From Nemertoderma westbladi (Eukaryota > Xenacoelomorpha > Nemertodermatida > Nemertodermatidae), in NCBI GenBank assembly GCA_032718475.1, contig JAUCBJ010008015.1, forward strand, positions 21,400 through 85,399: a stretch of 64,000 nt of DNA. Direction: 5' to 3'. The position numbers and the translations under genes are program-made. This document shows positions 14,669-25,143 of this stretch, in pieces (within the stretch, counting starts at the first letter, position 1; every line of letters begins with the position of its first letter). Under the pieces are notes generated by a model, which saw only the letters and a list, made by a program, of their open reading frames with translations, made no database searches and was not told the DNA's origin.

Positions 14669-14904
14669 CACATCGCTGGAGGACTCTATCTTCTCCTCGA
14701 CGTTACCAGTCTGTCCGGCGTCCCGACACCGCGAACTATCGACCGGGGCCCAGACCCCCTCCGTCGAACACCGTCTGGTAGCGAATCCGACCAGGTTCGT
14801 TCCGACACACAGAGCCTTCCGTTGTTTACCGCCCTTCGTAAAGGGCCAATTAGTGCCGTCGTCGGTCTCCAGTGAGGGGCACCATACACCGCCTTCGGGG
14901 AGAC
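14669..14904 (-). CDS. Adhesion-GPCR-like gene 2: hormone-receptor-motif (HRM) exon
   Basis: Exon ending in GATGTG|GTGAGT (phase 0). The protein shows the HRM pattern of adhesion and secretin-type receptors: GVWCPSLE, then TNWPFTKGG, then a Cys, ATRRCSTEGVWAPVDSSRC and a short acidic linker ending SSSDV. HRM domains lie just N-terminal to GAIN and may contribute to ligand binding, and the next exon here is GAIN-like. Two acceptors are possible, TTTAG at 14,910 or GGTCAG at 14,905, giving different entry phases (2 or 1). Neither matches the phase-0 end of the exon at 16,871, so a small exon is probably missing from this model. Confidence 0.85.
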
Positions 14905-14909
14905 CTGAC

Positions 14910-15818
14910 CTAAACATTAATTATTAATTTAATGAATTATTTGACAAACTATTTAACATTTAATTTAATTTTAACATAATATAACATTTTTTAAACCCCG
15001 AACTGGTTTATAAAACACACAATTACTTCTTATTTTAAATTACTGTAAATCATTTTTATGATATTTAAGTTAATTTTTTAACCAAATTCAGTGCTGGGTA
15101 CTACTTTACTTTCAGTTTTCAAATAATGTTGATTTTATGTTATTCTGACTGTTATTCAGGTTTACCTCACGTCGAAAGTCAATATTTTTCACACAAGTCC
15201 CCAACATATTTTGTATCTATTAATTAACTACAGTATTAATTATATGAATAAAATCTATATAAAATGTAACAATAGGGGCCACGATCTACCGGGCCTACCA
15301 CGAGAACATTATCAAACTTGAACATTTATTTATTACAATACTAACATACTAACTTAATATAAACATGTAACTATATGCGTTAGTTATGAGTCCTATGATA
15401 TAGAAAGTGTAAAAGGTTACTACTAAATAACACATTATTATTTATCTACAGTATTTCGAACTAAAGTCTATGGGATAGTAAATAAATATAAACTTTACTA
15501 AAAAGGGGGGCACAGGTTGGTAGTGAGTCGCGGATCCTCAGCTGGCGCGGATGCATAGGGAAGAGGACTACGGTGACCTCGGAGGCAAAGCCCAGTTGTC
15601 CGGAGTAAGCTGAAGGAAAGTCGACTCCGCAACCAGTGTACAACCGATGAATTAGTGGAGTCACGCTTCTCCACCAGATGGCCGGCTAGATGCGTTAAAA
15701 ACCGGCTGCACTCAGTACCAGCAGGTCCGCTAGAGGTAAAAACGAGGGGAGAAAATAAAGCGCGTTCTACATTCAGTACCCTATCGATATATTTACGTCG
15801 CTTCTCGGCCTCTTGGTT
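14910..15818. other. Intron with possible small exon
   Basis: AT-rich from 14,910 to about 15,440. At 15,499-15,609 (minus) a stretch with acceptor TTTCCTTCAG, donor TTTTTA|GTAAAG and phase 1/1 reads YSGQLGFASEVTVVLFPMHP and onward. It would join the GGTCAG acceptor of the HRM exon in frame, but its own entry phase does not match the exon at 16,871. It could equally be part of the repeat remnant next to it. Confidence 0.3.
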
Positions 15819-16022
15819 CTATAGAAGATTGTCTATGGAGGATGGGAGATAGGATTCAGTATTAGGGTAGAATACCCGTACATGAAAGAATGACTTGGAG
15901 TGGCGGATCCAAAAACCTGTTGCTGACACATGGAGACGAGCTTCATTTACAGAAACTCCAGAGGAAGGTGTTAATACCTGGCCAGACAGTTGGAGCAGAC
16001 TGGGTCCTACTCCAACATACAC
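15819..16022 (-). mobile_element. Retroelement protein remnant
   Basis: A short open stretch on the minus strand reads ARLHVSATGFWIRHSKSFFH followed by VRVFYPNTESYLPSS. This resembles a conserved segment (GFW...FFDVRVFNPNA-like) that I recall recurring in invertebrate retroelement-associated proteins. No start codon, catalytic motif or element ends are visible. Read as a decayed fragment in the intron; family assignment is from memory. Confidence 0.45.
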
Positions 16023-16228
16023 ATAGACTTCTTTAAGAAGATAGGCAATTATATCGCGCGTTTCATTGTCTCAATGCAATAAAACATCAGGGATAAAGGA
16101 TGCTGAGCATACACACATAGCTGGGCAAGTTGTAGCGCATTGTAAGTGCATCTGGAAAGGTACGACTTATTTAGTACAAATCCTTCAGCATCAGCGCCAA
16201 ATTTGGCGAAATTTAGGGGTGTATTTGT

Positions 16229-16286
16229 AAGCCGGCACAGCACTCTTAAAAATGCAGCTGCAATGCAGCATGCCGATCCTAGTAGT
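16229..16286 (+). repeat. 58-bp dispersed repeat, copy A
   Basis: Begins AAGCCGGCACAGCA and ends GCCGATCCTAGTAGT. An almost identical 58-bp block, with two substitutions seen, lies at 33,202-33,259 in the same orientation. Both copies sit beside retroelement remnants, so it is probably a piece of one transposon 3' end. Confidence 0.8.
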
Positions 16287-16299
16287 ATAGGAGTGTATT

Positions 16300-16870
16300 T
16301 GTGGAATTTTATCATAAATTTCACAAATCATATCCCTGGACAAATATATATAATTTTGAATTTTCCCAAGAAGATTCAAATAACTTTGTAGTTATAAATT
16401 TCATGATGAAAACCGCAACATCACTTAGTGTTATTGCACAGTAAGTCTGTTTATTGTTTAAAAGTCGAAGAAAAAATTTAAAATTTTTTTTACTTTCAGA
16501 AAAAAAAAAAATTTTTTAAATTTTAATTTTGAGTTAAATAATAAAATAGAAAATGTCCGTAAGCACCACCATAAATGTATCCTTATTTTTTTCAAGATTA
16601 GAAAATTATTCCACATAAAATCCAGATTTATATAACATATTAATAAAAATAAACAAGTTCACCATTTTTAGTGAGGCTGCGCACCAAATTTCCGGCACCA
16701 CATGGAGAGAAAAGTACAAAAACTAAGAGTGCACAGCTTTTTTCAAAAAAAAAACCGATATATTTGAAGAATTCTCAAAAACATTTAGGAATACGTACAA
16801 TTTTTGCGTTTCCCGTTACAAATTTCGCACTACAGTACAGTTGTAACTAGTTTGACAACTAAGGCTTTAC
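16300..16870. other. Intron, no gene seen
   Basis: AT-rich sequence with several A and T homopolymers (16,499-16,530 and 16,740-16,755). Nothing coding is supported on either strand. Confidence 0.6.
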
Positions 16871-17125
16871 TAACTCTGCGCTGGATGTGACAGTGAGTGT
16901 AGCTGAGAGCGTCCGTTCCTTACTCGGGTCACCTTTCTCGGCGGTACAATCCAGATCAATGTCCCGCGTAACCCACTTTAACGTCAGCGTCAGCCTCTTC
17001 GTATGTTTGTCTGGGTTATCGTGGGTTGATTCGCTCGAAGTCCCGGTTAAATCTCCGTAAAATGAGAAACTCGGAAAAGCCGGTGTTTCCTGGTCCGTGT
17101 CGGTCTCTCCGGGTTTTATTCGAGC
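16871..17125 (-). CDS. Adhesion-GPCR-like gene 2: extracellular Ig-like exon
   Basis: Open 85-codon exon, phase 0/0, with acceptor AATTAATTAG|GCT and donor GAGTTA|GTAAAG. It has no internal Met, so a start-codon-based ORF search misses it. It joins in phase to the exon ending at 21,169, giving NIQFVCE|ARIKPGETDTD, where Cys-x-Ala is the usual end of an Ig fold. The rest includes LTLTLKWVTRDIDLDCTAEK and RTLSATLTVTSSAEL, with Trp and Cys spaced as in a second Ig-like or related beta-sandwich domain. The 15-bp array and a SINE fragment lie in the intron before it. Domain type is inferred from the Cys/Trp pattern. Confidence 0.65.
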
Positions 17126-18033
17126 CTAATTAATTAATTAACAACGTAATTAGAAGGTAAAGTTATATTCTGTGAAAACAATAAACAATTATAATAAAAT
17201 CAGAAGACATTCAGTATTAACATTGAACTTGTGCATTGAACTTTAAAGCGGCGCGGCCGTGTGTTGGTCTATACTACTGTAGGACAGAAGGACACCACGG
17301 TCAAAAGAAAATATCAATTTCTCGTCTCATCAACAATCCTTTATTTTTTTTCTGAAGCACTTCAACATTTTTTGCAGATCCTTAAAGGCTCTCGGCTACC
17401 TTGGCTATACGGCTGTCAAATATCGATTTGAAAATAAATACGGATCTGTTTCCGATATTTTCACACACGGCTTCAAACATTGTAACTTTAATAAAACGCT
17501 TAGCAACGCCCCCTTCGCTGACGGCAGCCCCTCCCCCCCAATTGACGTCTACATTCGCACTATATCGATAACAAGGAACAATTTGGACATATTTTTTGTT
17601 TAGCAAATTTGTATCACTACCAAAATCCAGGTCTCGAATTATTTCACGTAAAATATATTATTACACAATTAATTATAAATATAAAAGCAATGTAGTTAGT
17701 TAGTTTGTGTGTGCTTAACGATTTAGTGACAGGGGAATTCGTCTGGACCACTCCAGTCACGTAAATCTTTTACAAAACGACAAATAATTATATGTTATAT
17801 TTACAAGGCAAATAATATACGAATAGCGTACAATGATTGTAATGGATTTGACTGTAATATACTGTAGTTGTGAGAATTTATACATTAAATTTGTCTCAAA
17901 TAAATATAGAAAATGAAGTGATTTCATGAGATTATGATCTAATTGATTGAACAATTGTGAACAATATGAACTGTATGCTACATAGCAACATAATATAGAA
18001 AACTTAAGTCTGGGCGACTGATTTACGGGAATC
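17126..18033. other. Intron with unassigned open stretch
   Basis: A 74-codon minus-strand open stretch at 17,382-17,606 (with VAKRFIKVTMFEAVCENIGN) has no recognised domain or convincing splice sites. The remainder is AT-rich, including 17,630-17,700 and 17,760-18,000. Confidence 0.5.
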
Positions 18034-20665
18034 TCGTGTCTAGACAACTCGTGTCTGGACAACTCGTGTTGTACAACTCGTGTCTGTACAACTCGTGTCT
18101 AGACAACTCGTGTCTGGACAACTCGTGCCCGGATAACTCGTGTCTGGACAACTCGTGTCTGGACAACTCGTGTCTGTACAACTCGTGCCCGGATAACTCG
18201 TGTCTGGACAACTCGTGTCTGGACAACTCGTGTCTGTACAACTCGTGTCTGTACAATTCGTGTCTGGACAACTCGTGTCTGGACAACTCGTGTCTGGACA
18301 ACTCGTGTCTGTACAACTCGTGTCTGTACAATTCGTGTCTGGACAACTCGTGTCTGGACAACTCGTGTCTGTACAACTCGTGTCTGTACAACTAGTGTCT
18401 GTACAATTCGTGTCTGGACAGCTCGTGTCTGGACAACTCGTGTTTAGACAGCTCGTGTCTAGATAACTCGTGTCTGGACAACTCGTGTCTGGACAACTCG
18501 TGTCTGGACAATTCGTGTCTGGACAACTCGTGTCTGGTCAACTCGTGTCTGGACAACTCGTGTCTGTACAACTCGTGTCTGGAAAACTCGTGTCTGGACA
18601 AATCGTGTCTGGATAACTCGTGCCTGGACAACTCGTGTTTAGACAACTCGTGTCTGGACAACTCGTGTCTGTACAACTCGTGTCTGTACAACTCGTGTCT
18701 GTACAACTCGTGTCTGGAAAACTCGTGTCTACGTAACTCGTGTCTGGATAACTCGTGTCTGGACAACTCGTGTCTGGACAACTCGTGTCTGTACAATTCG
18801 TGTCTGGACAACTCGTGTCTGGACAACTCGTGTCTGGACAACTCGTGTCTGTACAACTCGTGTCTGTACAACTAGTGTCTGTACAACTCGTGTCTGGACA
18901 ACTCGTGTCTGCGCAACTCGTGTCTGCGCAAATCGTGTTTAGACAGATCGTGTCTGGACAACTCGTGTCTGGACAACTCGTGTCTGTACAATTCGTGTCT
19001 GGACAACTCGTGGCTGCACAACTCGTGTCTGGACAACTCGTGTCTGAACAACTCGTGTCTGTACAACTCGTGTCTGTACAACTCGTGTCTGTACAACTCG
19101 TGTCTGTATAACTCGTGTCTGGACAACTCGTGTCTGCGCAACTCGTGTCTGTGCAACTCGTGTTTAGACAGCTCGTGTCTGTGCAACTCGTGTTTAGACA
19201 GCTCGTGTCTGGGACAAATCGTGTCTGAACAACTCGTGTCTGGACAACTCGTGTCTGTACAATTCGTGTCTGAACAACTCGTGTCTGGACAACTCGTGTC
19301 TGGACAACTCGTGTCTGTACAACTCGTGTCTGTACAACTAGTGTCTGTACAACTCGTGTCTGGACAACTCGTGTCTGCGCAACTCGTGTCTGTGCAACTC
19401 GTGTTTAGACAGATCGTGTCTGGATAACTCGTGTCTGGACAACTCGTGTCTGGACAACTCGTGGCTGCACAACTCGTGTCTGGACAACTCGTGTTTGAAC
19501 AACTCGTGTCTGTATAACTCGTGTCTGGACAATTCGTGTCTGGACAACTCGTGTCTGGACAACTCGTGTCTGTACAACTCGTGTCTGGAGAACTCGTGTC
19601 TGGACAACTCGTTTCTGTACAACTCGTGTCTGGACAACTCGTGTCTAGACAACTCGTGTCTGTACAACTCGTGTCTGTACAACTCGTGTCTGGAAAACTC
19701 GTGTCTGCGTAACTCGTGTCTGGATAACTCGTGTCTGGACAACTCGTGACTGGACAACTCGTGTCTGGAAAACTCGTGTCTGTACAACTCGTGTCTGTAC
19801 AACTCGTGTCTGGAAAACTCGTGTCTGCGTAACTCGTGTCTGGATAACTCGTGTCTGGACAACTCGTGTCTGGACAACTCGTGTCTGTACAATTCGTGTC
19901 TGGACAACTCGTGTCTGTACAACTCGTGTCTGTACAACTAGTGTCTGTACAACTCGTGTCTGGACAACTCGTGTCTGCGCAACTCGTGTCTGCGCAACTC
20001 GTGTTTAGACAGATCGTGTCTGGACAACTCGTGTCTGGACAACTCGTGTCTGTACAATTCGTGTCTGGACAACTCGTGGCTGCACAACTCGTGTCTGGAC
20101 AACTCATGTCTGAACAACTCGTGTCTGTACAACTCGTGTCTGTACAACTCGTGTCTGTAAAACTCGTGTCTGTATAACTCGTGTCTGGACAACTCGTATC
20201 TGCGCAACTCGTGTCTGTGCAACTCGTGTTTAGACAGCTCGTGTCTGCGCAACTCGTGTTTAGACAGATCGTGTCTGGACAACTCGTGTCTGTACAATTC
20301 GTGTCTGGACAACTCGTGGCTGCACAACTCGTGTCTGGACAACTCATGTCTGAACAACTCGTGTCTGTACAACTCGTGTCTGTACAACTCGTGTCTGTAA
20401 AACTCGTGTCTGCGCAACTCGTGTCTGGACAACTCGTGTCTGCGCAACTCGTGTCTGTGCAACTCGTGTTTAGACAGATCGTGTCTGGATAACTCGTGTC
20501 TGGACAACTCGTGGCTGCACAACTCGTGTCTAGACAAGTCGTGTTTGAACAACTCGTGTCTGTACAACTCGTGTCTGGACAACTCGTGTCTGGACAACTC
20601 GTGTCTGTACAACTCGTGTCTGGACAACTCGTGTCTAGACAACTCGTGTCTGTACAACTCGTGTG
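18034..20665. repeat. 15-bp minisatellite, about 175 copies
   Basis: Tandem repeats of GTCTGGACAACTCGT with frequent substitutions (GTACAA, GCGCAA, TTTAGACAG, GTGGCTGCAC variants). Because 15 is a multiple of three, long open frames run through on both strands: RHELS/RHELY on the minus strand, DNSCL or GQLVS on the plus strand, up to 491 codons. Variants recur in blocks of several units, showing higher-order duplication. It lies in the intron between the exons at 21,169 and 17,125. No splice-site motif was seen in the unit, unlike the arrays at exon edges. Confidence 0.95.
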
Positions 20666-20669
20666 GTTG

Positions 20670-20935
20670 CATTGAATTCATATAACTCGTAGGTCGCGGA
20701 TTAAATCCCCGCATGGGGGCCAAGGCAGTTTTCGTTTCGGCACGAATGCCTTAAAGGCACCAGCCGGAGCGCATATCTGCTTTGCATCCTTAAATGGTAG
20801 GTAAATGAGTACTGGAGTTTCCTCTGGGGAGTAAAGTTCTGGGGGGACCGCACTGGAAATAAGTCATCAGACTTTGTTTAGTAATAACCCCTGGCCTAAC
20901 GGCCGAAGATAATTTACTTTTACTTTAATGTAACA
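20670..20935 (+). mobile_element. tRNA-related SINE fragment
   Basis: Starts with a B-box-like end (GTAGGTCGCGGATTAAATCC, then CCGCATGGGGGCC) and continues as GC-richer sequence (GGCACGAATGCCTTAAAGGC, GGGGGGACCGCACTGGAAAT) to an ACTTTTACTTT tail at about 20,930. It is not the family found at 1-280 and 35,447. The A-box half is missing, cut off by the 15-bp array. Confidence 0.45.
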
Positions 20936-21168
20936 ATAAAATATAAACTATATATATTTGGTTTATTATTTTGATTATTGTTTGTTGGTTATGGCTAAAC
21001 TGTTGGACTTGATGACTTAGAGTTAGTGTTACATGTTAGTTACATTTAGGGTTTGCGTCACTAGAGTAACCAGCGCAAAAAAAAACGCGAAATTCTGACA
21101 GCTTATTTTATATTTTTAACTTATTTTAATACTTAATATTATTTTTTAATTTAATAATTAAATCTCAC
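20936..21168. other. Intron, no gene seen
   Basis: AT-rich intron sequence following the donor of the exon at 21,169; nothing else is supported. Confidence 0.5.
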
Positions 21169-21291
21169 CTCGCAAACGAACTGTATATTTTTCGCGGTTT
21201 TGGTAACAGTTAGCGAGACGGGTGAAAGTCTGAAATCGTAATTGTATTGGCTGGAATCGAGTTTAACGTTGGCAACCTGAGACTGCAGACT
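21169..21291 (-). CDS. Adhesion-GPCR-like gene 2: Ig-like exon
   Basis: Exon of 41 codons, phase 0/0, with acceptor CTCCATTACAG|AGT and donor GCGAG|GTGAGA. The peptide SLQSQVANVKLDSSQYNYDF continues to LSPVSLTVTKTAKNIQFVCE, with the alternating beta-strand pattern and terminal Phe-x-Cys of an Ig-type strand F. It joins in phase upstream to the exon ending at 21,401 and downstream to 17,125. Extracellular part of the receptor. Confidence rests on splice-site quality and phase, since the exon is short. Confidence 0.7.
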
Positions 21292-21400
21292 CTGTAATGG
21301 AGAAATTAATGAGTTTGTTGTAAAGATTCTATGAGTTTTGTCGACCAACATAGGTTATCGTGCGCTCCTAACCAACACAACATTGAGTTCATTAACTCAC

Positions 21401-21678
21401 CTCTTCAGCACCAAACACAACTAGTTTCACATCGCAGCGATATCGGATAACGTCGACATCGTCACCGTAAGACTTGTCAGTTAGTTCGCTCTCGTGTCTA
21501 TTGTTACCGCATCTACGGGTTGTTTGTTCTGTGGGCGACGGGTTTATATCTCGTACGTTCACGCCGTCCCTGTACCATTCCACGACGGTGCCGGAAGGGG
21601 GACCCGTGTAGGTGCACGTCAGATAGATGGGGTTACCTCGGGGGAGAATCTGATCCTCGGGTTTAATAGCAGGTTCGT
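21401..21678 (-). CDS. Adhesion-GPCR-like gene 2: Ig-like domain exon
   Basis: Exon of 92 codons plus two bases, entry phase 1 and exit phase 0, with acceptor ATCTTTAG|AC and donor GAAGAG|GTGAGT. It encodes most of an Ig fold: GNPIYLTCTYTGPPSG (Cys of strand B), VVEWYRDGVNVRD (Trp of strand C), and DVIRYRCDVKLVVFGAEE (Y-x-C of strand F). Extracellular Ig domains occur N-terminal to HRM/GAIN in several adhesion GPCR groups. The upstream exon (21,934-22,008) ends in phase 1 and completes an Asn codon at the junction. This is one of the clearest host exons here. Confidence 0.85.
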
Positions 21679-21933
21679 CTAAAGATTATATAAATTCATA
21701 TTTCACGATTCTGTTGATATAAAATGCCAGTCAATGCCGCACTAAAAGACTTGGAGGGAAGTTGCGACGTGTCGATTTCTACAGCTGTACAAATAGACAG
21801 ACAAACAAACTGAGCATTTTTATATATATACTGTATGATTATACATTCTATGAATCTTTGACAAAATTCTAACAATAACACATATCAACTAATTACAATT
21901 AATTAATTAATTACCCCATACTATAGAACTCAC

Positions 21934-22008
21934 TTATAGTTTGCTGTGCTTTAATCGTGTTTACCGGCAACCCACTCCTCACTATCTCTTTACTAAAACC
22001 CGCTGATT
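21934..22008 (-). CDS. Adhesion-GPCR-like gene 2: small N-terminal exon
   Basis: Exon of 75 nt, phase 1/1, with acceptor TTACATATTAG and donor ACTATAA|GTGAGT. Only one frame is open; it reads SAGFSKEIVRSGLPVNTIKA then QQTI. It joins in phase to the Ig exon at 21,678 (TI|NEPAIKPEDQ). No domain recognised; probably a linker before the Ig domain. Confidence 0.55.
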
Positions 22009-22502
22009 CTAATATGTAATATGGTTCTTAATTTATTTCCCGTTATATTTCCCTCCCCCCTCCCCCGATTTCCATTACTGAACGGTATATCTAATTAAAT
22101 CAATAATCTGGTATTTTCAATATTCACTGTTACCCTTTCAAACTCCTTTTCTTCCATTATGATTCTTTCAACCTAAAATATAATTATATTAATATTATTA
22201 ATTATTAATAAAAACAAACTCAGTATAAATAACTCATTATTATATTTGGATACAGTACAGAGTGATCCAGGCAATCAGCTGATCTGAAGGTTAAGTCGTG
22301 GGAGGCTTTGGGAAGAGGCCAAGCTAAAGAGGACATTAGAGTGATTGATGTTACAAATAAATACATTTTGTCCCCCAAGTAATAAAGGGTATCGAATCGA
22401 AGTGAGTCCTGAGTAAACCATAAGGAAAAAAATTATTTAAGAATATAAAAAACTACGATTCCAACAGTTTGTTGACCTAACATCGGTTTAGAGACAAGTC
22501 AC

Positions 22503-22581
22503 TCACTGCTTGTCTGGTTTCTGCGTCCTCTTTAAGCGCACGTAGCAACTCCGAACCTTCCACTAAGTCGGCCTTCACTAC
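22503..22581 (-). CDS. Adhesion-GPCR-like gene 2: N-terminal helical exon
   Basis: Acceptor CTCGTTCAG|GTA and a single open frame, VVKADLVEGSELLRALKEDA then ETRQA, probably helical. Two overlapping donors lie four bases apart: CAAGCA|GTGAGT (end at 22,507) and GCAGTGA|GTGACT (end at 22,503). Only the weaker-looking second one keeps frame with the next exon (entry phase 1), so that end is given here. It is also possible that an intervening exon was missed. Confidence 0.5.
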
Positions 22582-22694
22582 CTGAACGAGGACAATTACC
22601 TTACAGGATTCGTAAACTAAAACTATAAAAACTATCTATTATCAAAAACTGACATATAATACAGTAAAGTCAGGCATTTTTCTAAATTCTTTAC

Positions 22695-22718
22695 CTGAAC
22701 TTCAAGTTGTTCGGACAT
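22695..22718 (-). CDS. Possible first coding exon of gene 2
   Basis: ATG TCC GAA followed by five codons (MSEQLEVQ) and a CAG|GTAAAG donor, phase 0, matching the next exon. An in-frame TAA lies a short way upstream and no good acceptor is seen between, which favours a start here. There is no signal peptide, which is odd for an adhesion GPCR, so a further upstream exon may be missing. Confidence 0.35.
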
Positions 22719-23540
22719 ATTGTTCGGAAATAAAACAAGGTTGAACACTTACTGTATACAACAATACATACATGATCGGTATGCACTATGTTGCTAGACG
22801 CTTGTGCTGTGCTCTGGTGTAACAGTCTGCTGCTGGTGAGAAGAAACGTGATGGACAGCCTGCTCCTCAAATTAGATCCAATCCGATTCAATTCAATTCA
22901 AATCCTATTCCCCATTAAAATAATTATATTTGTGTGTTACAGAAGCAAACAAATAACGATTACATATGATTTGAAGACAAATAATACTGTTATATATTAC
23001 TGGGAGGCACCAACTAATAGCATAGCTCGTCAATGTTGGTGCTTGGGGGAAAGAGGGGGGGGGGGGGGGGGGGGGGGTTGGGGGAGTGGGAAGGGGGGTT
23101 GTCTTAATTTGATATCAAAAAGTAACGTCCTATATAATTTTGAAGGTTGGGATTTGAGTAAAACTGTTGTTGAAGGTATCGTATAAGTGCAGCGTTGGCT
23201 AGAGCGGAAAGATGGAAATGCTTGCATATAGGGGTGAACTAGGAAAGTATATATATCGGTTGAGTGCTCTTGTTGCTGGGTCTGCCAGCACTACACCTTA
23301 GTGCAAGCCGATTACCTTAATCGTGCACTATGGTGCAGTGCAGATACGCAGAATCAAAGATGCCCCCGAATCACTCGGTCAGTCATGTACCTTCTCAGTT
23401 CGGCGTTGGACAGTGTTCCATTAACGAAATAATGTAGGCGAAGTTAATTTATTGACTGATCGCCATGTTTGTTTAGACCAGTTGGTTAACAGAGAAAAGG
23501 TCGCAAACAGGCTGCCGGCGATAGCTATGGACGGTCAGAT
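22719..23540. other. Unassigned DNA with G-run
   Basis: Contains a homopolymer G tract at about 23,055-23,078 in a G-rich block to 23,099, and a weak tRNA-A-box-like TTGGCTAGAGCGG near 23,194. No gene is supported. A plus-strand open frame at 22,788-23,186 crosses the G-run and looks spurious. Confidence 0.5.
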
Positions 23541-23544
23541 TTAG

Positions 23545-24845
23545 ATTGTGAATCAACACCACTGTGTTTTGTATTTGGTGATTTTAACGCCGCAATATCT
23601 ACAATATTTTATAGCCATCTTTTAGATTGGGCCGCAGATAGTAATTTGCATCTGTGTGATACAATGTTTCAACCTCAAGATACTTTCACTTTCGTTAGTA
23701 CGGCTCATGGCAGCACATCGTGGCTCGACCATGCTATAAGTACAGGTACCCTGCTCCCATATTTACGAGATTTTAATGTGCATTATAACTTGGCAATATC
23801 GGACCACTTTCCTGTGTCATGTAAAATTAATTTACAGTACAGTTTACTAAGTAGTACGGATGATATTAACATTGGTGCTACTGAACAAAAATGTGCCCGG
23901 CTTGATTGGTGCAAAGCGTCACCCCAGCAACTTTCTGCTTACGATAATAATCTCAATGTATTGCTGTCGCAAATAGATACCAATTGCATAGGTGCTAATA
24001 ACGGTGAGTCTATTTTATGTACAGAGCATAAATCATGCATAGATTATTATTATAAATGTATAGTTGACTGCTTGTTAAGGGCAGCTGAATCGTCTATTCC
24101 TTCGAAAAAATCAGCCAATAGTGGAGCAAACAGAAATGTTCCCGGTTGGAACGATTTCCTGCGAGATAAATATAATTTATCCCGCCGTTTCTTTCTAATT
24201 TGGAAAAGTAATGGCTGTCCGAGAAATGGGCTCATATATGAGGAATACACGAAATCGAGATTTAACTTCAAGCGCTACATGCGCGAGTGCAAACGTAACG
24301 CAAACCAGATCCGCAGCGACAAATTAGCTGAGTTAATTTACTCGAACAACCAGAACGAATTTTGGAATAATGTCCGTAAACAGACGGGTGTTTCTACACC
24401 ACTGTCTAATAAAGTGGGCAGTGCGGTACGTGAAAAAGAGGTTTGCGATATGTTTAAAAATAAATTTGAAACTTTATACAATGCGAACCAACCTGAGCCC
24501 CATAAAGCTGAGGTTGATCGTAAACTTGAAGGTATTAAATTTTGTGAATCAATGATTGTAACTCCGATAGAGGTGGTGTTTGCAATTGATAAGCTTGTTA
24601 CAGGTAAAGTTGCCGGCCCGGATGGCATTTCTTGTGAATTTTTTATAAATGGTACTAAATCTCTATATGTTCACTTAGCAAATGTATTCACCTGTTTTAA
24701 TGTTCATAGTTATATACCCGATGATTTTATGCGTTGTAACCTAATTCCTTTACTTAAAGACAAGAATGACGATATTACATCGCCCGACAATTATCGTGGC
24801 ATAGCCATTGCCACAATTATGAGTAAGATATTTGAACATGTATAT
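23545..24845 (+). mobile_element. LINE, 5' segment: endonuclease end and start of reverse transcriptase
   Basis: The frame is open from about 23,549 through 24,863 with no Met needed. It shows FGDFNA (an apurinic-endonuclease motif), TSWLDHAISTG and ISDHFPV (the S-D-H motif that ends the endonuclease), then VPGWNDF and an RT N-terminus with GKVAGPDGISCEFF, LIPLLKDK and DNYRGIAIA. The first 130 or so endonuclease residues are absent (5' truncation). The RT is cut at 24,845 by the Ty3/Gypsy insertion and resumes at 30,661, where the reading frame is restored once one target-site copy is removed. CR1/Jockey-type LINE by general look; clade not resolved. Confidence 0.88.
24841..24845. repeat. Target-site duplication (left) of the Ty3/Gypsy element
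   Basis: TATAT immediately left of the LTR; the same five bases follow the right LTR at 30,656-30,660. Removing one copy plus the element rejoins the LINE codons as E-H-V-Y-I-D-R-F. Confidence 0.9.
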
Positions 24846-25020
24846 TGGTATGTTCTGCCATAGGCAGTCAACTGAACAATAAATAGCAATGTTCCAACCA
24901 GATATGTTATATTGCAGTATGGACTAAATGATACCGGTAGTAGTAAAGTACCCCAGTAGGAATCGACTTAGGTCCTACTAAGGTTTGTAATGACCTCCAC
25001 CATTATATTAATATCTCCCA
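24846..25020 (-). repeat. 3' LTR of the Ty3/Gypsy element
   Basis: 175 bp; on the plus strand it starts TGGTATGTTCTGCCATAGG and ends ATTAATATCTCCCA. It matches 30,481-30,655 throughout by eye. Confidence 0.97.
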
Positions 25021-25143
25021 ACTCCCTTTCATAAAGATATATTCATTGCTAGTATTAAATTAATCAAGTAATGAATATATCGAAATATAACTTAACTCAG
25101 TTAAATGTTTTAGAATACTTAAAACTGGTAATATATTATGTAG

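Noticed and set aside
18034-20723. 491-codon and 261-codon minus-strand proteins
   Set aside because: Pure translation of the 15-bp repeat in alternating frames; no start context, domain or splice support.
22788-23186. 132-codon plus-strand protein
   Set aside because: Crosses a long G homopolymer and shows no domain; frame openness is explained by composition.
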